A stretch of DNA of 64,000 bases from Bradyrhizobium sp. (GTDB taxonomy: Bacteria; Pseudomonadota; Alphaproteobacteria; Rhizobiales; Xanthobacteraceae). The notes under the pieces are model-generated. The model saw only the letters and a list, made by a program, of their open reading frames with translations. It had not been told where the DNA came from and did not search any database. Below are positions 18,557 through 27,586 of this stretch, in pieces (the stretch's first letter is position 1; each line of letters starts with the position of its first letter). The position numbers and the translations under genes are program-made. The stretch spans positions 1-64,000 of the forward strand of contig NZ_SSNA01000025.1 of assembly GCF_004799445.1 (NCBI RefSeq). The letters run 5' to 3'.

Positions 18557-18850
18557 ATGCATCAGGCAGCGGATGTGCCATTCGAGCGCGCCGTGCGCGA
18601 ATTCGTCCGCTGGCGCGCGGTCCCCGAGCAGGCGAGATCGCCGGCCCCGGCGTGGTGGTGGGGCACGGCTTTTGAGCTACGCGACATGCGGCAGCCGATG
18701 CCGCAGGCGTGGTGCGCCAGCCTGGAATTGCCCGATGGGGCGACGTTCGCCGATGGGGCTCAGGTTTTTCTTACATTCCTTGCCGACCAGACGTCGCTGC
18801 CGTGGCCCGGCGATTTTCCGGGGCATCTGGAGCAGCCGAAATCCGCTTAG
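18557..18850 (+). CDS. Hypothetical protein, 97 aa
   Basis: Unrecognised small protein, rich in Trp, Pro and Ala, with no signal peptide or membrane helix. The start at 18557 follows a good RBS ('tctggaggattca'). It lies between the exported cupin and a fumarylacetoacetate-hydrolase family gene, all on the plus strand with short gaps, so it may belong to the same transcript. Confidence 0.6.
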   Translation: MHQAADVPFERAVREFVRWRAVPEQARSPAPAWWWGTAFELRDMRQPMPQAWCASLELPDGATFADGAQVFLTFLADQTSLPWPGDFPGHLEQPKSA

Positions 18851-18911
18851 TGGATATGATAGTGCCGGCCGCATGGGAAACTCTGCCGCGGGCGGGATAG
18901 GAGGGTGATGC

Positions 18912-19712
18912 GTGCGCTGGCTTAGGTTTACCGCAAACGATCGGACATCCTGGGGCCTCGTCGAAGGCGATCGCGTGATCGAGGTCAGCGGCGATCCCCT
19001 CGGTGAATGGCAACGCACACCGCGTACGCACTCGTTGGGCGGTGTGAAGATCGAGCTGCCGCTGGTGCCGCGCACGTTCTATTGCGTCGGACTGAATTAT
19101 CTCAGGCATCTCAACGAGGCCGCTGACAAGCGCGGCGAGGTGCCCAACGTTCCCGACCGGCCCGAGATCGGCTACCGCGCGCAGAACGCGCTGATCGCGC
19201 ATGACGAGGACGTCGTCATTCCCGCCACGGCCACCGAAAAGATCCACTACGAGGGTGAACTGGTCGTCGTCATCGGCAAGAAGGCAAAGCACCTCAGCGA
19301 ACATGACGCGATGTCCTGCGTATTTGGCTACACCATCGGCAACGATGTCAGCGAGCGCACCTGGCAGAAGGCCGACCGCGGGCTGTGGCGGGCCAAGAAC
19401 ACCGACACCTTCAAGCCGATGGGCCCGTGGATCGAAACCGCGGTCGATCTCGACGCGATGGAAACCATCGTGCGGGTCAACGGCAAGGAGAGCAATCGCT
19501 TCCGCACCAATGACATGATCTTCGGCATCAAGGCCTTCATCGTCGAAATGACGAAATATTTCACGTTGTGGCCGGGCGACGTGATCTGGATGGGAACCGA
19601 CGGCGCCTCGCCGGACATCAAAGCGGGTGATGTGGTCGAGATCGAGATCACCGGGATCGGCACCTTGCGCAACAGATTTGTTGCGGAGACGGCGCCGGGA
19701 ACGAGGTTATGA
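18912..19712 (+). CDS. Fumarylacetoacetate hydrolase family protein
   Basis: 266-aa FAH-fold enzyme. The metal site is visible in 'IHYEGELVVVIGKKA' (Glu-x-Glu), with the preceding 'FYCVGLNYLRHLNE' and later 'GYTIGNDVSERTWQ' and 'GDVIWMGTDGASP'. The family hydrolyses, decarboxylates or isomerises beta-dicarbonyl acids in aromatic and sugar-acid breakdown. The start is GTG 18912, directly after 'ataggagggtgatgc'. The neighbouring Bug-type receptor and symporter suggest organic-acid catabolism (inference). Confidence 0.9.
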   Translation: MRWLRFTANDRTSWGLVEGDRVIEVSGDPLGEWQRTPRTHSLGGVKIELPLVPRTFYCVGLNYLRHLNEAADKRGEVPNVPDRPEIGYRAQNALIAHDEDVVIPATATEKIHYEGELVVVIGKKAKHLSEHDAMSCVFGYTIGNDVSERTWQKADRGLWRAKNTDTFKPMGPWIETAVDLDAMETIVRVNGKESNRFRTNDMIFGIKAFIVEMTKYFTLWPGDVIWMGTDGASPDIKAGDVVEIEITGIGTLRNRFVAETAPGTRL

Positions 19713-19721
19713 GCCGCCACT

Positions 19722-21211
19722 CTACCGTGGAGCCGTGGCGCTGCGCGGCGAGACCCGACCGACGATCGCCGTTGCGATCACGGCGATGGCAACGTTGAGG
19801 ATCAGCGCCCCGAGCCCGACATAAAACACATAACTGGTGCCGCCGAGATCGATGGTCGCGAGCGGCTTCAGCCCGTTGCTCCACGCCGTCCACGATCCCC
19901 ACAGAATTCCCGCGGCCCAGCCGAGCAAGAGGCCCTCGGCGCGGAACCAGCGCGTGAACAATCCGAATACCAGCGCCGGGAAGGTTTGCAGGATCCACAA
20001 GCCGCCGAGCAACTGCAGATCGAGCGCATATTGCGTCGGCAGGAAGATCGTGAAGATCAGCGCGCCTAGCTTGACCACGAGGGAGGCGATCTTGGCGACC
20101 GACGCCTCGCCGGCATGGCTGATGCCAGGGTCGATGTAGGATTTCCAGACGTTGCGGGTGAACAGGTTGGCCGCCCCGATGCTCATCACCGCGGCCGGTA
20201 CCAGCGCCCCGATCGCGATCGCCGAAAACGCAAAACCGGCGAACCAGGACGGGAACAGCACCTTGAACAGCATCGGCACCACGTCGTTGTTCGACGTTGC
20301 CTTGATGTTGGCCGCATAGGCCATGTAGCCGAGCAGCGCGATCAGCCCGAGCAGCAGCGTATAGGCCGGCAGCAGGATCGCATTCTTGCGAATCGTATCC
20401 GCCGACCTGGAGGCGAAGATTCCAGTCAGGTATGCGGATACATGAACGCGGCGAGCGCCGAACCCAGCGCCAGCGTCGCATAGGGCAGCATCTGCGACGG
20501 CTTCAGGATCAGACCGGTCGCGGCGCCTTTTGCCGCGAAGGCATCGTTGGCGGCGGCGAACACCGCGCCATATCCGCCGAGCTTCTCCGGCACCACCACC
20601 ACCGCCACCAGCACCACGATATAGATCATGATGTCCTTGACGAAGGCGATCAAGGCCGGCGCGCGCAGGCCGGAGCTATAGGTATACACGGCAAGAATGA
20701 CGAAGGCGGCGACGAGCGGCAACTCGCCGGTCAAGCCGATCGCCTTGATCACCACGCCCATCCCGATCAGTTGCAGGGCGATATAGGGCATGGTCGCGAT
20801 CATGCCGGTGATCGCCACCGCAAGCTCGAGGCCGCGTGAATTGTAGGTGCCGTGGACCACATCGGCCGCGGTGACGTGGCCATTGGCGTGCGCCACCTTC
20901 CACAGCAGTGGCATGACAGCGAATACGAAGGGATAGACGATCACGGTATAGGGCAGCGCGAAGAAGCCATAGGCGCCGACCGCGTAGACCAGCGCCGGCA
21001 CCGCGATCACGGTGTAGGCGGTATAGAAATCGCCGCCGACCAGGAACCAGGTGATCCAGGTCCCGAATTGCCGCCCGCCAAGCCCCCATTCGTCGAGATG
21101 GGCGCCGACCGGGCCGGCTTTCCAGCGCGCGGCGAAGAATCCCATCACCGTGACAAGGGCGAAGAAGAAGACGAAGACCGCGAGCGCTACCCAGTCGATC
21201 TGGTCGGACAT
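19722..21211 (-). pseudogene. Sodium:solute symporter (MctP-like), broken by one-base frameshift
   Basis: Solute:sodium symporter family permease with about 13 helices, split in two ORFs. The N-terminal part starts at ATG 21211 ('MSDQIDWVALAVFVFFF') and ends at a stop right after 'LAAFMYPHT'. The C-terminal part continues in another frame with 'LTGIFASRSADTIRKNA' and 'LGYMAYAANIK', the normal SSS continuation. Restoring one C near 20428-20431 (ACCTG to ACCCTG) joins them into a protein of about 495 aa. It is preceded by a DUF3311 gene, a usual partner of monocarboxylate-type members. Either a true pseudogene or a sequencing indel in a C run. Confidence 0.88.
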
Positions 21212-21246
21212 GATCGTGCCTCGTTGCGAACCGGCCGTGCCGGAAT

Positions 21247-21426
21247 TTAGCGGGTTTCGTCGGGCGTGCGCGAGCGGTACACCAGCCAGTTCAGCAGCGA
21301 GCTGATCGGCACCCATGCCAGCTGGTACCAATAGAAGAACGGAAACCCGAACAGCGCCGGTTCCTGGAAATTATAGAACGGCACCCACAACAGGCCGACA
21401 AACGGCACTAGCAACAGGACCCACAT
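21247..21426 (-). CDS. DUF3311 family small membrane protein
   Basis: 59-aa protein absent from the ORF track because of its length. Translating the minus strand from ATG 21426 gives 'MWVLLLVPFVGLLWVPFYN', then 'PFFYWYQLAWVPISSLLNW', and a charged C-terminus ending in TAA at 21247-21249. There are two helices, and the 'P-F-x-Y-W-Y-Q' core is the DUF3311 signature. These proteins are found directly upstream of sodium:solute symporters, as here (35 nt to the symporter start), and are thought to be accessory subunits. Confidence 0.85.
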   Translation of the reverse strand: MWVLLLVPFVGLLWVPFYNFQEPALFGFPFFYWYQLAWVPISSLLNWLVYRSRTPDETR

Positions 21427-21644
21427 GGCGGGACTCCACAGCCTGGCGGCTCGGGAATGATTATTGGGCCGGCTATTACGATTAGACCGCTGTGCCGTCC
21501 AGCAAATTTGCGCTGCCGCACCGCGGTAATCGAAACGCGTTCACGTGATCGCAAAGACGCCGCAGGCGGTTTCCCGCTGCGGCGCCGTCGAGCTTCCGTT
21601 GCAATGAGCCCCGACACCTGGCGGCGCCGGGGTTGCGAACGCGC

Positions 21645-22196
21645 TTATTTCACGATGTCGGCGCCGACCTTGCAGATGGCCGCGTCCTGATCGCCGGTGC
21701 CACCGCTGCAACCAACCGCACCGATCAGCTTGCCGTTTTCGACCAGCGGAAATCCGCCGGGGCTTGCCGTCAGCGTCGGATCGAGCGTGCCCGGATAGCT
21801 GTGGCCGGTTTCATAGGCATTGTAGAACAAACGAGTTTCACGGCGGAAGCGCGCCGCGGTGCGCGCCTTGCCGATGGAGATCGAGCCGGAGGCAATCTGG
21901 GCGCCCTCCATCCGCTCGAACTGCACGAGTTCACCGTTGGTATCGACGACGGCGATATTCATCTTCCAATTCCGCTTCTTGGCTTCGGCTTCGGCCGCGG
22001 CCATCACCTGCTTGGCCTGCTCTAGCCCGATCGACATGCCGTAGGGAATATCGAACGGCATCTTGTCGGGCGTCCCGCCCGCGGCCGGGGGCGCGGGTGG
22101 CGTGGCCGGCGCCGGTGCCGGGGTTTGTGCCAGGGCCAGCGAACCCATCGCCGCAACGGCGCACGCCGCCAGTGTCATCGAAATTACTGAACGCAT
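21645..22196 (-). CDS. Exported heme-binding/GlcG-like (DUF336) protein
   Basis: 183-aa protein from ATG 22196, which has 'tgggagacta' upstream; the ORF-track start 30 nt earlier lacks an RBS. A signal peptide ends at 'GSLALAQ', followed by a Pro/Ala linker and a DUF336 domain with 'MNIAVVDTNGELVQFERM', 'IASGSISIGKARTAA', 'GGFPLVENGKLIGAVG' and 'GCSGGTGDQDAAICKVG'. GlcG/HbpS-type domains bind heme or small ligands; the role here is unknown. It is next to another exported protein on the same strand. Confidence 0.88.
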   Translation of the reverse strand: MRSVISMTLAACAVAAMGSLALAQTPAPAPATPPAPPAAGGTPDKMPFDIPYGMSIGLEQAKQVMAAAEAEAKKRNWKMNIAVVDTNGELVQFERMEGAQIASGSISIGKARTAARFRRETRLFYNAYETGHSYPGTLDPTLTASPGGFPLVENGKLIGAVGCSGGTGDQDAAICKVGADIVK

Positions 22197-22254
22197 AGTA
22201 GTCTCCCAGTTGAAGTTTGTTTTCATGGTAGTGCCGTTGAAAGTCGACGCCGCG

Positions 22255-22869
22255 TCACATCGGCGGCGTCAACCCGTCCTTGCCATAGGTGACGCGCGGG
22301 GTTTGCACCGTGCCGTCGGCCTGTTTCTTCCCCGCACCGACGAAAATCTTGGTGCCGGGCTTGAGGTCGTTCTTGTCGCCCATGACGTAGGTAACGACCG
22401 CGGTCTCCGGAGTGACCAGAACCTTCTTCTCGCCATCCTTGTATTTGACCGTCAGGACCGGCCCATCGACGCCTGCGACCGTCTGCTCGACATTGGCGTT
22501 GGTCATTTTGGTGTTGGGCTTGAGATCCCAATCGTAATGGCCTTCGCCCGTGCCGCGCATCGATTCCGGGAAGATATGGACCTCAATGGCCTTCTGGCTG
22601 CCGTCGGGCTGCGTCATTCCGGTCGCGCCGACGAACATGCCAGGCTTGATGTCGGCCATCGTCGACTTCACGATCGCCACATACAGGCCGGGATCGCTAA
22701 TCGTCAGCTTCAGCTCGGCGCCGTCGCGATTTTTGACCACGTAAACAGGGCCCTCGACCTTTTCGATGGTGCCACGGATGCGGACGGTTTCCTGCGCCGA
22801 CGCGGGCACCGCGGTACAGATCAGGGCGAAACCCGCAGCCGCGAGCATGCGCTGGAGCGTATGGGACAT
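22255..22869 (-). CDS. Exported hypothetical protein with repeated OB-like segments
   Basis: 204-aa protein with a clear signal peptide ('AAAGFALICTAVPASAQE') and an RBS 'catggaggattaca' before ATG 22869. The mature part appears to hold two similar halves, each beginning 'G-T-I-E-K-V-E-G-P-V' or 'VAGVDGPVLTVKYKDGE' and containing 'DLKPGTKIFVGA' or 'DIKPGMFVGATG'. This pattern suggests small beta-barrel (DUF5666-like) modules. No function can be assigned. It probably sits in a transcript with the downstream DUF336 gene (58-nt gap). Confidence 0.75.
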   Translation of the reverse strand: MSHTLQRMLAAAGFALICTAVPASAQETVRIRGTIEKVEGPVYVVKNRDGAELKLTISDPGLYVAIVKSTMADIKPGMFVGATGMTQPDGSQKAIEVHIFPESMRGTGEGHYDWDLKPNTKMTNANVEQTVAGVDGPVLTVKYKDGEKKVLVTPETAVVTYVMGDKNDLKPGTKIFVGAGKKQADGTVQTPRVTYGKDGLTPPM

Positions 22870-23050
22870 TGTAATCCTCCATGGGTCTGGATTGCCGGCT
22901 GGCGTGACTAATTACCGGATTAATTGCTGGGCCGAAAGCCGTCTCGCCAAGTGCCTGAATGGCGTCGTCTCTGCAACCCCACCGGTCCGCGAATATTCCC
23001 GCTCAAGATGGCGGCATACTTCGCCACCGCACTGCAACAGGAATGTCATC

Positions 23051-24046
23051 TTACTCGACCTTGATCCCGGCGTCCTGGATCACGCGGCGCCAGCGCTCCT
23101 CCTCGCCGCGGACATATCGGTCAAGCTCCTCCGGCGGACGCGTGATCATGACCAGACCCTCGTTCGCGCCGAGCCTCTTGAAGGCCTCGGATCGGACCGC
23201 GAGGGCCGCCGATTTGTTGAGCCGGTCGATCACCCCGGCCGGTGTCCCGGCCGGCGCGAACAGGCCATACCAGCTCTCGGCGGCATAGCCGGGCACGCCG
23301 GCTTCCGCCACCGTCGGCAATTGCGGAAATGCCGGCGAACGCTCCGCCGACGTCACCGCAATCGCCCGCAGCTGTCCGCTTTCGACCAGCGAAGCCGCGC
23401 TCGCAACCGTGGTGAACATCACCTGGATCTGGCCGCCGATCAGGTCGGTGATGGCGGGCGCGGCGCCCTTGTAGGGCACCGCAATCAGATTGACCCTGGC
23501 CATGTCCTTGAACAGCTCACCCGCGAGATGGGCCGAGGTGCCAACGCCGAACGTCCCATAAGTCAGTTTGTCGGGATTGGCTTTCGCGGCCGCGATCAGG
23601 TCCGCAACCGATTGAAACGGGGATTTCGGATTGACCACCACAATATTGAAGGAGCGAGCGATCAGGGCGACGGCGGCGAAATCCCTGTGCGGATCATAGG
23701 GCAAGTTGGCGCTGAGGCTGGAATTGACCGCGTGCGAGAAAGTCCCCATCAGCAGCGTATAGCCGTCCGGCGTGCTGGCGGCGACGGCCTGGGTGCCGAT
23801 GATGGTCCCCGCCCCGGGTTTGTTCTCGATGACGACCGAGACCCCCAGATCCCTGGCCATCTCCTGCGCAAGTGTGCGCGCGACCACGTCCGTCCCGCCA
23901 CCCGGCGCAAAGGGGACGACGATCCGCACCGCCCTTTCCGGGTACAAGGCTATGGCATCGCCGGCCGAAAACCCGACAAGCAGCCATGCCGCTACTGCAA
24001 ACAGCGATGGCGATATTCTTATTTTTCGTTCAAACAGCATAGGCAT
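23051..24046 (-). CDS. Bug-family (TctC-like) periplasmic substrate-binding protein
   Basis: 331-aa tripartite tricarboxylate receptor. ATG 24046 ('MPMLFERKIRIS') is used; the longer ORF from 24169 has an Arg-rich non-native N-terminus. A signal peptide ends near 'GDAIALYPE'. The family hallmark 'VRIVVPFAPGGGTDVVART' follows, then 'VIENKPGAGTIIGT', 'NLIAVPYKGAAPAITDLIGG' and 'APAGTPAGVIDRLN'. It binds carboxylates or related small acids in the periplasm. No TctA/TctB membrane genes are nearby, as is common for orphan Bug receptors. Confidence 0.93.
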   Translation of the reverse strand: MPMLFERKIRISPSLFAVAAWLLVGFSAGDAIALYPERAVRIVVPFAPGGGTDVVARTLAQEMARDLGVSVVIENKPGAGTIIGTQAVAASTPDGYTLLMGTFSHAVNSSLSANLPYDPHRDFAAVALIARSFNIVVVNPKSPFQSVADLIAAAKANPDKLTYGTFGVGTSAHLAGELFKDMARVNLIAVPYKGAAPAITDLIGGQIQVMFTTVASAASLVESGQLRAIAVTSAERSPAFPQLPTVAEAGVPGYAAESWYGLFAPAGTPAGVIDRLNKSAALAVRSEAFKRLGANEGLVMITRPPEELDRYVRGEEERWRRVIQDAGIKVE

Positions 24047-24224
24047 CCGCTTGCGACCGGCGTTGTCGAAATACAGTAGCAGATTTTGTTTCCGGATACG
24101 GCCATGCGCTGGGCGATGGCGGACATGACGTGGAAGGCGCGCGCCAACATGGACGGCGGCACCTGCCATGGACTAGCATCACTTCGAAACACACCAACAA
24201 TACGAACGCTTTCGGGAGGATACC

Positions 24225-25295
24225 ATGCGGCACTGGCTGATCGGACTGCTGTTGTTGATCGGGCCACCGGCCCTCGCGCAGCAGGCGGTGCCCTCCATCG
24301 CCTTTGACTCGGTGCCCAACCCGCTGCGGCTGCCCGCCAACGTGTATTTCGGCGAGGTATCCGGCGTCTCGGTCAATTCCAAGGGACACGTTTTCGTGCT
24401 GTCGCGCGGCAACACCTCAGGCCCGGCTTACGCCGCGGCGGCGACCCAGCTGCTGGAATTCGATGCCAAGGGCCAGTTCATCCGCGAGATCGGCAAGAAC
24501 CTCTATGCCTGGTCGTTCGGCCATACCGTCAAGATCGATCCCGCCGACAACATCTGGGTCACCGACAAGGGCTCCGACATGGTGATCAAGTTCGATCCCG
24601 AGGGTCGCGTCGTCATGGTGTTCGGCCGCAAGCAGGAGGCGTCCGACGAAGATACCGCGCCGCTGAAACATCCCAACCCGCCGCTGCCCGCCGAGGACGG
24701 CCGGTTCCGCCAGGTCACCGACGTGGCATGGGACAAGGCCGGCGACACCTTCATCAGCGATGGCTATATCAACTCGCGCGTCGCCAAGGTCGACAAGGAC
24801 GGCAACTGGGTGAAGTCATGGGGCGACCGCGGCAAGGAGCCCGGTCAGTTCAATACCCCGCACTCGATCGCGACCGACGCCAACGACAATGTCTACGTCG
24901 CCGATCGTGGCAACCGGCGCATTCAGGTGTTCGACAAGGACGGGAAATTCCTGCGCCAGTTCACCATCGACGTCCCGATACCGCCGGACGCAAAGCCGGC
25001 GATCGGCAAGATTCCCGACGAGGCGATGATCGCCCGGGGTACCTTCGCGCCGGGCTCGCCATGGTCGATCTGCATCACGCCGCCGCCCCATCAGGTGCTC
25101 TACAGTTCGGACTCATGGCCCGGCCGCATCTACAAGCTCAGCCTTGAGGGCAAAGTGCTCGGCGTGCTCGGACAATCCGGCAAGCAATTGAAACAGTTCG
25201 GCTGGATCCACGCGATGGCGTGTCCGTCGGAGAACGTGATCTACGCGGCGGAATTGCTGAACTGGCGGGTGCAGAAGCTGATCCTGAAGCCTTGA
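24225..25295 (+). CDS. Exported NHL-repeat protein (amidating-lyase-like beta-propeller)
   Basis: 356-aa protein with signal peptide 'LIGLLLLIGPPALAQQ' and a beta-propeller of NHL-type repeats: 'GEVSGVSVNSKGHVFVL', 'VKIDPADNIWVTDKG', 'SIATDANDNVYVADRGNRR' and 'QVFDKDGKFLRQF'. This arrangement matches proteins annotated as peptidyl-alpha-hydroxyglycine alpha-amidating lyase-like, although that activity is unproven in bacteria. It is periplasmic or secreted. The RBS 'cgggaggata' precedes ATG 24225. It is divergent from the Bug receptor gene. Confidence 0.85.
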   Translation: MRHWLIGLLLLIGPPALAQQAVPSIAFDSVPNPLRLPANVYFGEVSGVSVNSKGHVFVLSRGNTSGPAYAAAATQLLEFDAKGQFIREIGKNLYAWSFGHTVKIDPADNIWVTDKGSDMVIKFDPEGRVVMVFGRKQEASDEDTAPLKHPNPPLPAEDGRFRQVTDVAWDKAGDTFISDGYINSRVAKVDKDGNWVKSWGDRGKEPGQFNTPHSIATDANDNVYVADRGNRRIQVFDKDGKFLRQFTIDVPIPPDAKPAIGKIPDEAMIARGTFAPGSPWSICITPPPHQVLYSSDSWPGRIYKLSLEGKVLGVLGQSGKQLKQFGWIHAMACPSENVIYAAELLNWRVQKLILKP

Positions 25296-25377
25296 TGCAA
25301 AGCGCGCCTGATCAGATCAGTCCGCTCCCCTCAACAGAAAATCGAGGCGGCCGGGGCCCGGCGAACAGGAGAAGATC

Positions 25378-25788
25378 ATGACCAGAAAAGCATTGGCGGC
25401 AATCGTCGCCCTCGCCGTTTCCGGCACGGCCTGGTTTTGTCCCTCGGCGCGCGCCGAGGGCGATCAGGTGAATGCCATTCTGAGCGAGAAACTCCCCAAC
25501 GTGCCCGGCAAGAGCCTGACCGCCGTCGTCGTCAACTATGCACCCGGTGGGAAGTCGCCCAGTCATCACCACGCCGGAAGCGTATTCGCCTATGTGCTGT
25601 CCGGTGCAATACGGTCGGAGAATTCCGCCACTGGCCCGGCCAGGGTTTACAAAGCAGGCGAAAGCTTCTTCGAGCCACCCGGCAGCGAACACCTCGTCAG
25701 CGAGAACGCCAGCGCGACGGAACCCGCGAGCCTGCTTGCCGTGTTTGTCGCCGATGATGGCGCAAAGCTGACGACCTTCGGCAAATAA
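25378..25788 (+). CDS. Exported small cupin-domain protein
   Basis: 136-aa single-domain cupin with a signal peptide ('ALAAIVALAVSGTAWFCPSARA'). The metal-binding motif 1 is 'GGKSPSHHHAGSVFAYVLSG', and motif 2 is near 'FFEPPGSEHLVSENA'. The RBS 'caggagaagatc' precedes ATG 25378. It lies 82 nt after the NHL-repeat gene on the same strand, so co-transcription is likely. The specific ligand is unknown. Confidence 0.85.
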   Translation: MTRKALAAIVALAVSGTAWFCPSARAEGDQVNAILSEKLPNVPGKSLTAVVVNYAPGGKSPSHHHAGSVFAYVLSGAIRSENSATGPARVYKAGESFFEPPGSEHLVSENASATEPASLLAVFVADDGAKLTTFGK

Positions 25789-25796
25789 GGCCCGAA

Positions 25797-26654
25797 CTAC
25801 TGCGCGGTGGCGCGGGCGAATTCGATATAGATCTCGCGCAGGCGCGCGGCCATCGGGCCCGGCCTGCCATTGGCGACGCTCTTGCCGTCGATGGCCACTA
25901 CCGCCTGCACGAATGAGGAAGCGCTGGTGATGAAGGCTTCCTTCGCTGCCAGCGCCTCTTCAACCGTAAACGGCCGCTCCTCGACCCGCAGCTGACGCTC
26001 CTCGGCGAGCGCGACCACCGCCTTGCGCGTGCAACCCGGCAAAATCGCCGATGAGTTCTGCCGCGTTATCAGCACGTCGTCCTGAGTCAGAATGAAAGCC
26101 GACGACGACCCGCCTTCTGTCACCTTGCCGTCCTCGATCATCCAGGCCTCGCCGGCGCCGGCTTCCGCGGCGGCCTGTTTGGCCAGAACCTGCGCCAGCA
26201 GCGCCACGCTCTTGATGTCGCGCCGCGCCCAGCGGATATCAGGCACCGTGATCACGCCGATGCCGGTGCTCGCCGACGGCGCGTTGATGATGTCCTTGAC
26301 CGAAGTGAACATGACCAGCGTCGGCTTGACGCCCTTTGGGAACGCAAAGTCTCGTCCGACATCGGCGCCGCGGGTAACCTCGATATAGACCAGGCCGCTC
26401 ACGAGTTGGTTGCGCGCGATCAGCTCGCGCTGGATTTCCACGATGCGTGACAGCGTTTCCGGCAGAGCCAGCGATATTTCCCCGACCGAGCGCTCCAGCC
26501 GGGCCAGATGCGAGGCATTGTCGACCAGCTTGCCATCCAGCACGGCGGACACCTCATAGATACCGTCGGCGAACAGAAAGCCGCGGTCCAGAATCGAGAC
26601 CTTGGCCTCAGCGAGCGGCACGAAAGAGCCATTGACGTAAGCGATCGGGTCCAA
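25797..26654 (-). CDS. dat: D-amino-acid transaminase
   Basis: 285-aa fold-type IV PLP transaminase. 'ILDRGFLFADGIYEVSAV' at the N-terminus is typical of D-amino-acid aminotransferases; the PLP Lys is in 'RWARRDIKSVALLAQ' and the cofactor-phosphate Glu/Ser region in 'VTEGGSSSAFI'. It interconverts D-amino acids and 2-oxo acids (D-Ala/D-Glu type) in the cytoplasm. It is downstream of the glutamate-type ABC operon on the same strand, separated by a palindromic repeat. A link to amino-acid uptake is plausible but not proven. Confidence 0.9.
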   Translation of the reverse strand: MDPIAYVNGSFVPLAEAKVSILDRGFLFADGIYEVSAVLDGKLVDNASHLARLERSVGEISLALPETLSRIVEIQRELIARNQLVSGLVYIEVTRGADVGRDFAFPKGVKPTLVMFTSVKDIINAPSASTGIGVITVPDIRWARRDIKSVALLAQVLAKQAAAEAGAGEAWMIEDGKVTEGGSSSAFILTQDDVLITRQNSSAILPGCTRKAVVALAEERQLRVEERPFTVEEALAAKEAFITSASSFVQAVVAIDGKSVANGRPGPMAARLREIYIEFARATAQ

Positions 26655-26734
26655 ACGAAGTCTCCTGTCGGGCAGCGAAACGGGTTCACCGCATCATATA
26701 CGCAAATTGTGTCTGCCGATAAACCCTCGCGCCG

Positions 26735-26835
26735 GTCATTCCGGGGGCGCGCGCAGCGCGAACCCGGAACCCCGAGATTCCCCGATGTGCAATTGCACAT
26801 CTGAGGTCTGGTCCTTCGGACCATCCCGGAATGAC
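26735..26835. repeat. Intergenic palindromic repeat with nested hairpins
   Basis: The element begins 'gtcattccggg' and ends with its reverse complement 'cccggaatgac'. Nested inside are a perfect 18-bp palindrome GATGTGCAATTGCACATC (26784-26801) and a 'GGTCC-TTC-GGACC' hairpin. It fills the gap between the ABC ATPase gene and dat. It is a REP/RPE-like element of the kind common in Bradyrhizobium chromosomes and may stabilise or terminate the upstream mRNA. Confidence 0.8.
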
Positions 26836-26843
26836 AGCAGAGC

Positions 26844-27575
26844 CTAATGCGACAAAATCTTCGACAAAAATTTCTGCGCGCGGTCGCTGCGGGGCTTGCC
26901 GAAGAAATCATCCTTGGGCGCGTCTTCGACGATTTCGCCCTGGTCCATGAAGATGACCCGATGCGCGACCTTGCTGGCAAACCCCATCTCGTGGGTGACG
27001 ACCATCATGGTCATGCCTTCGCGCGCAAGGTCGACCATCACGTCAAGCACCTCGCTGATCATCTCGGGATCGAGCGCCGAGGTAGGCTCGTCGAACAGCA
27101 TGGCGATCGGGTCCATCGCCAGCGCGCGAGCGATCGCGACGCGCTGCTGCTGTCCGCCGGACAATTCGGCCGGGTATTTTGTCGCGTGATCCTTGAGGCC
27201 GACGCGGTCGAGCAGTTTTGAGCCCTTTGCGACCGCCTCGTCATGCGAGCGTCCCAGCACCTTTTGCTGCGCCAGGCAGAGATTCTCGAGGATTTTCAAA
27301 TGCGGGAAGAGTTCGAAATGCTGAAACACCATGCCGACCCGGGCACGCAGTTTCGGCAAGTTTGTCTTGGGATCGTTCACCCTGATGCCGTCAAGGATGA
27401 TTTCGCCGCTCTGGAACGGCTCCAGCGCGTTGACGCATTTTATCAACGTCGATTTGCCCGAACCCGACGGACCGCATACCACCACCACCTCGCCCTTGGC
27501 GACGCTGGTGGTGCAATCCTTTAAGGCCTGGAAGTGCGGCCCGTACCATTTGTCGACGTGGTTGATCTCGATCAT
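26844..27575 (-). CDS. gltL: Polar amino acid ABC transporter, ATP-binding protein GltL
   Basis: 243-aa ABC ATPase of the polar amino acid importer type. It shows Walker A 'GPSGSGKST', the Q-loop in '[13 protein letters not shown]', the signature '[15 protein letters not shown]', Walker B '[14 protein letters not shown]' and the switch His in 'VVTHEMGFA'. It energises glutamate/aspartate uptake with GltJ and GltK, encoded immediately upstream with 11-bp spacing. It is the last gene of the transport operon. Confidence 0.96.
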   Translation of the reverse strand: MIEINHVDKWYGPHFQALKDCTTSVAKGEVVVVCGPSGSGKSTLIKCVNALEPFQSGEIILDGIRVNDPKTNLPKLRARVGMVFQHFELFPHLKILENLCLAQQKVLGRSHDEAVAKGSKLLDRVGLKDHATKYPAELSGGQQQRVAIARALAMDPIAMLFDEPTSALDPEMISEVLDVMVDLAREGMTMMVVTHEMGFASKVAHRVIFMDQGEIVEDAPKDDFFGKPRSDRAQKFLSKILSH

Positions 27576-27586
27576 CGAATATCCTG

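Noticed and set aside
22766-24079. 437-aa plus-strand ORF
   Set aside because: Antisense to the Bug receptor gene; Arg-rich shadow sequence.
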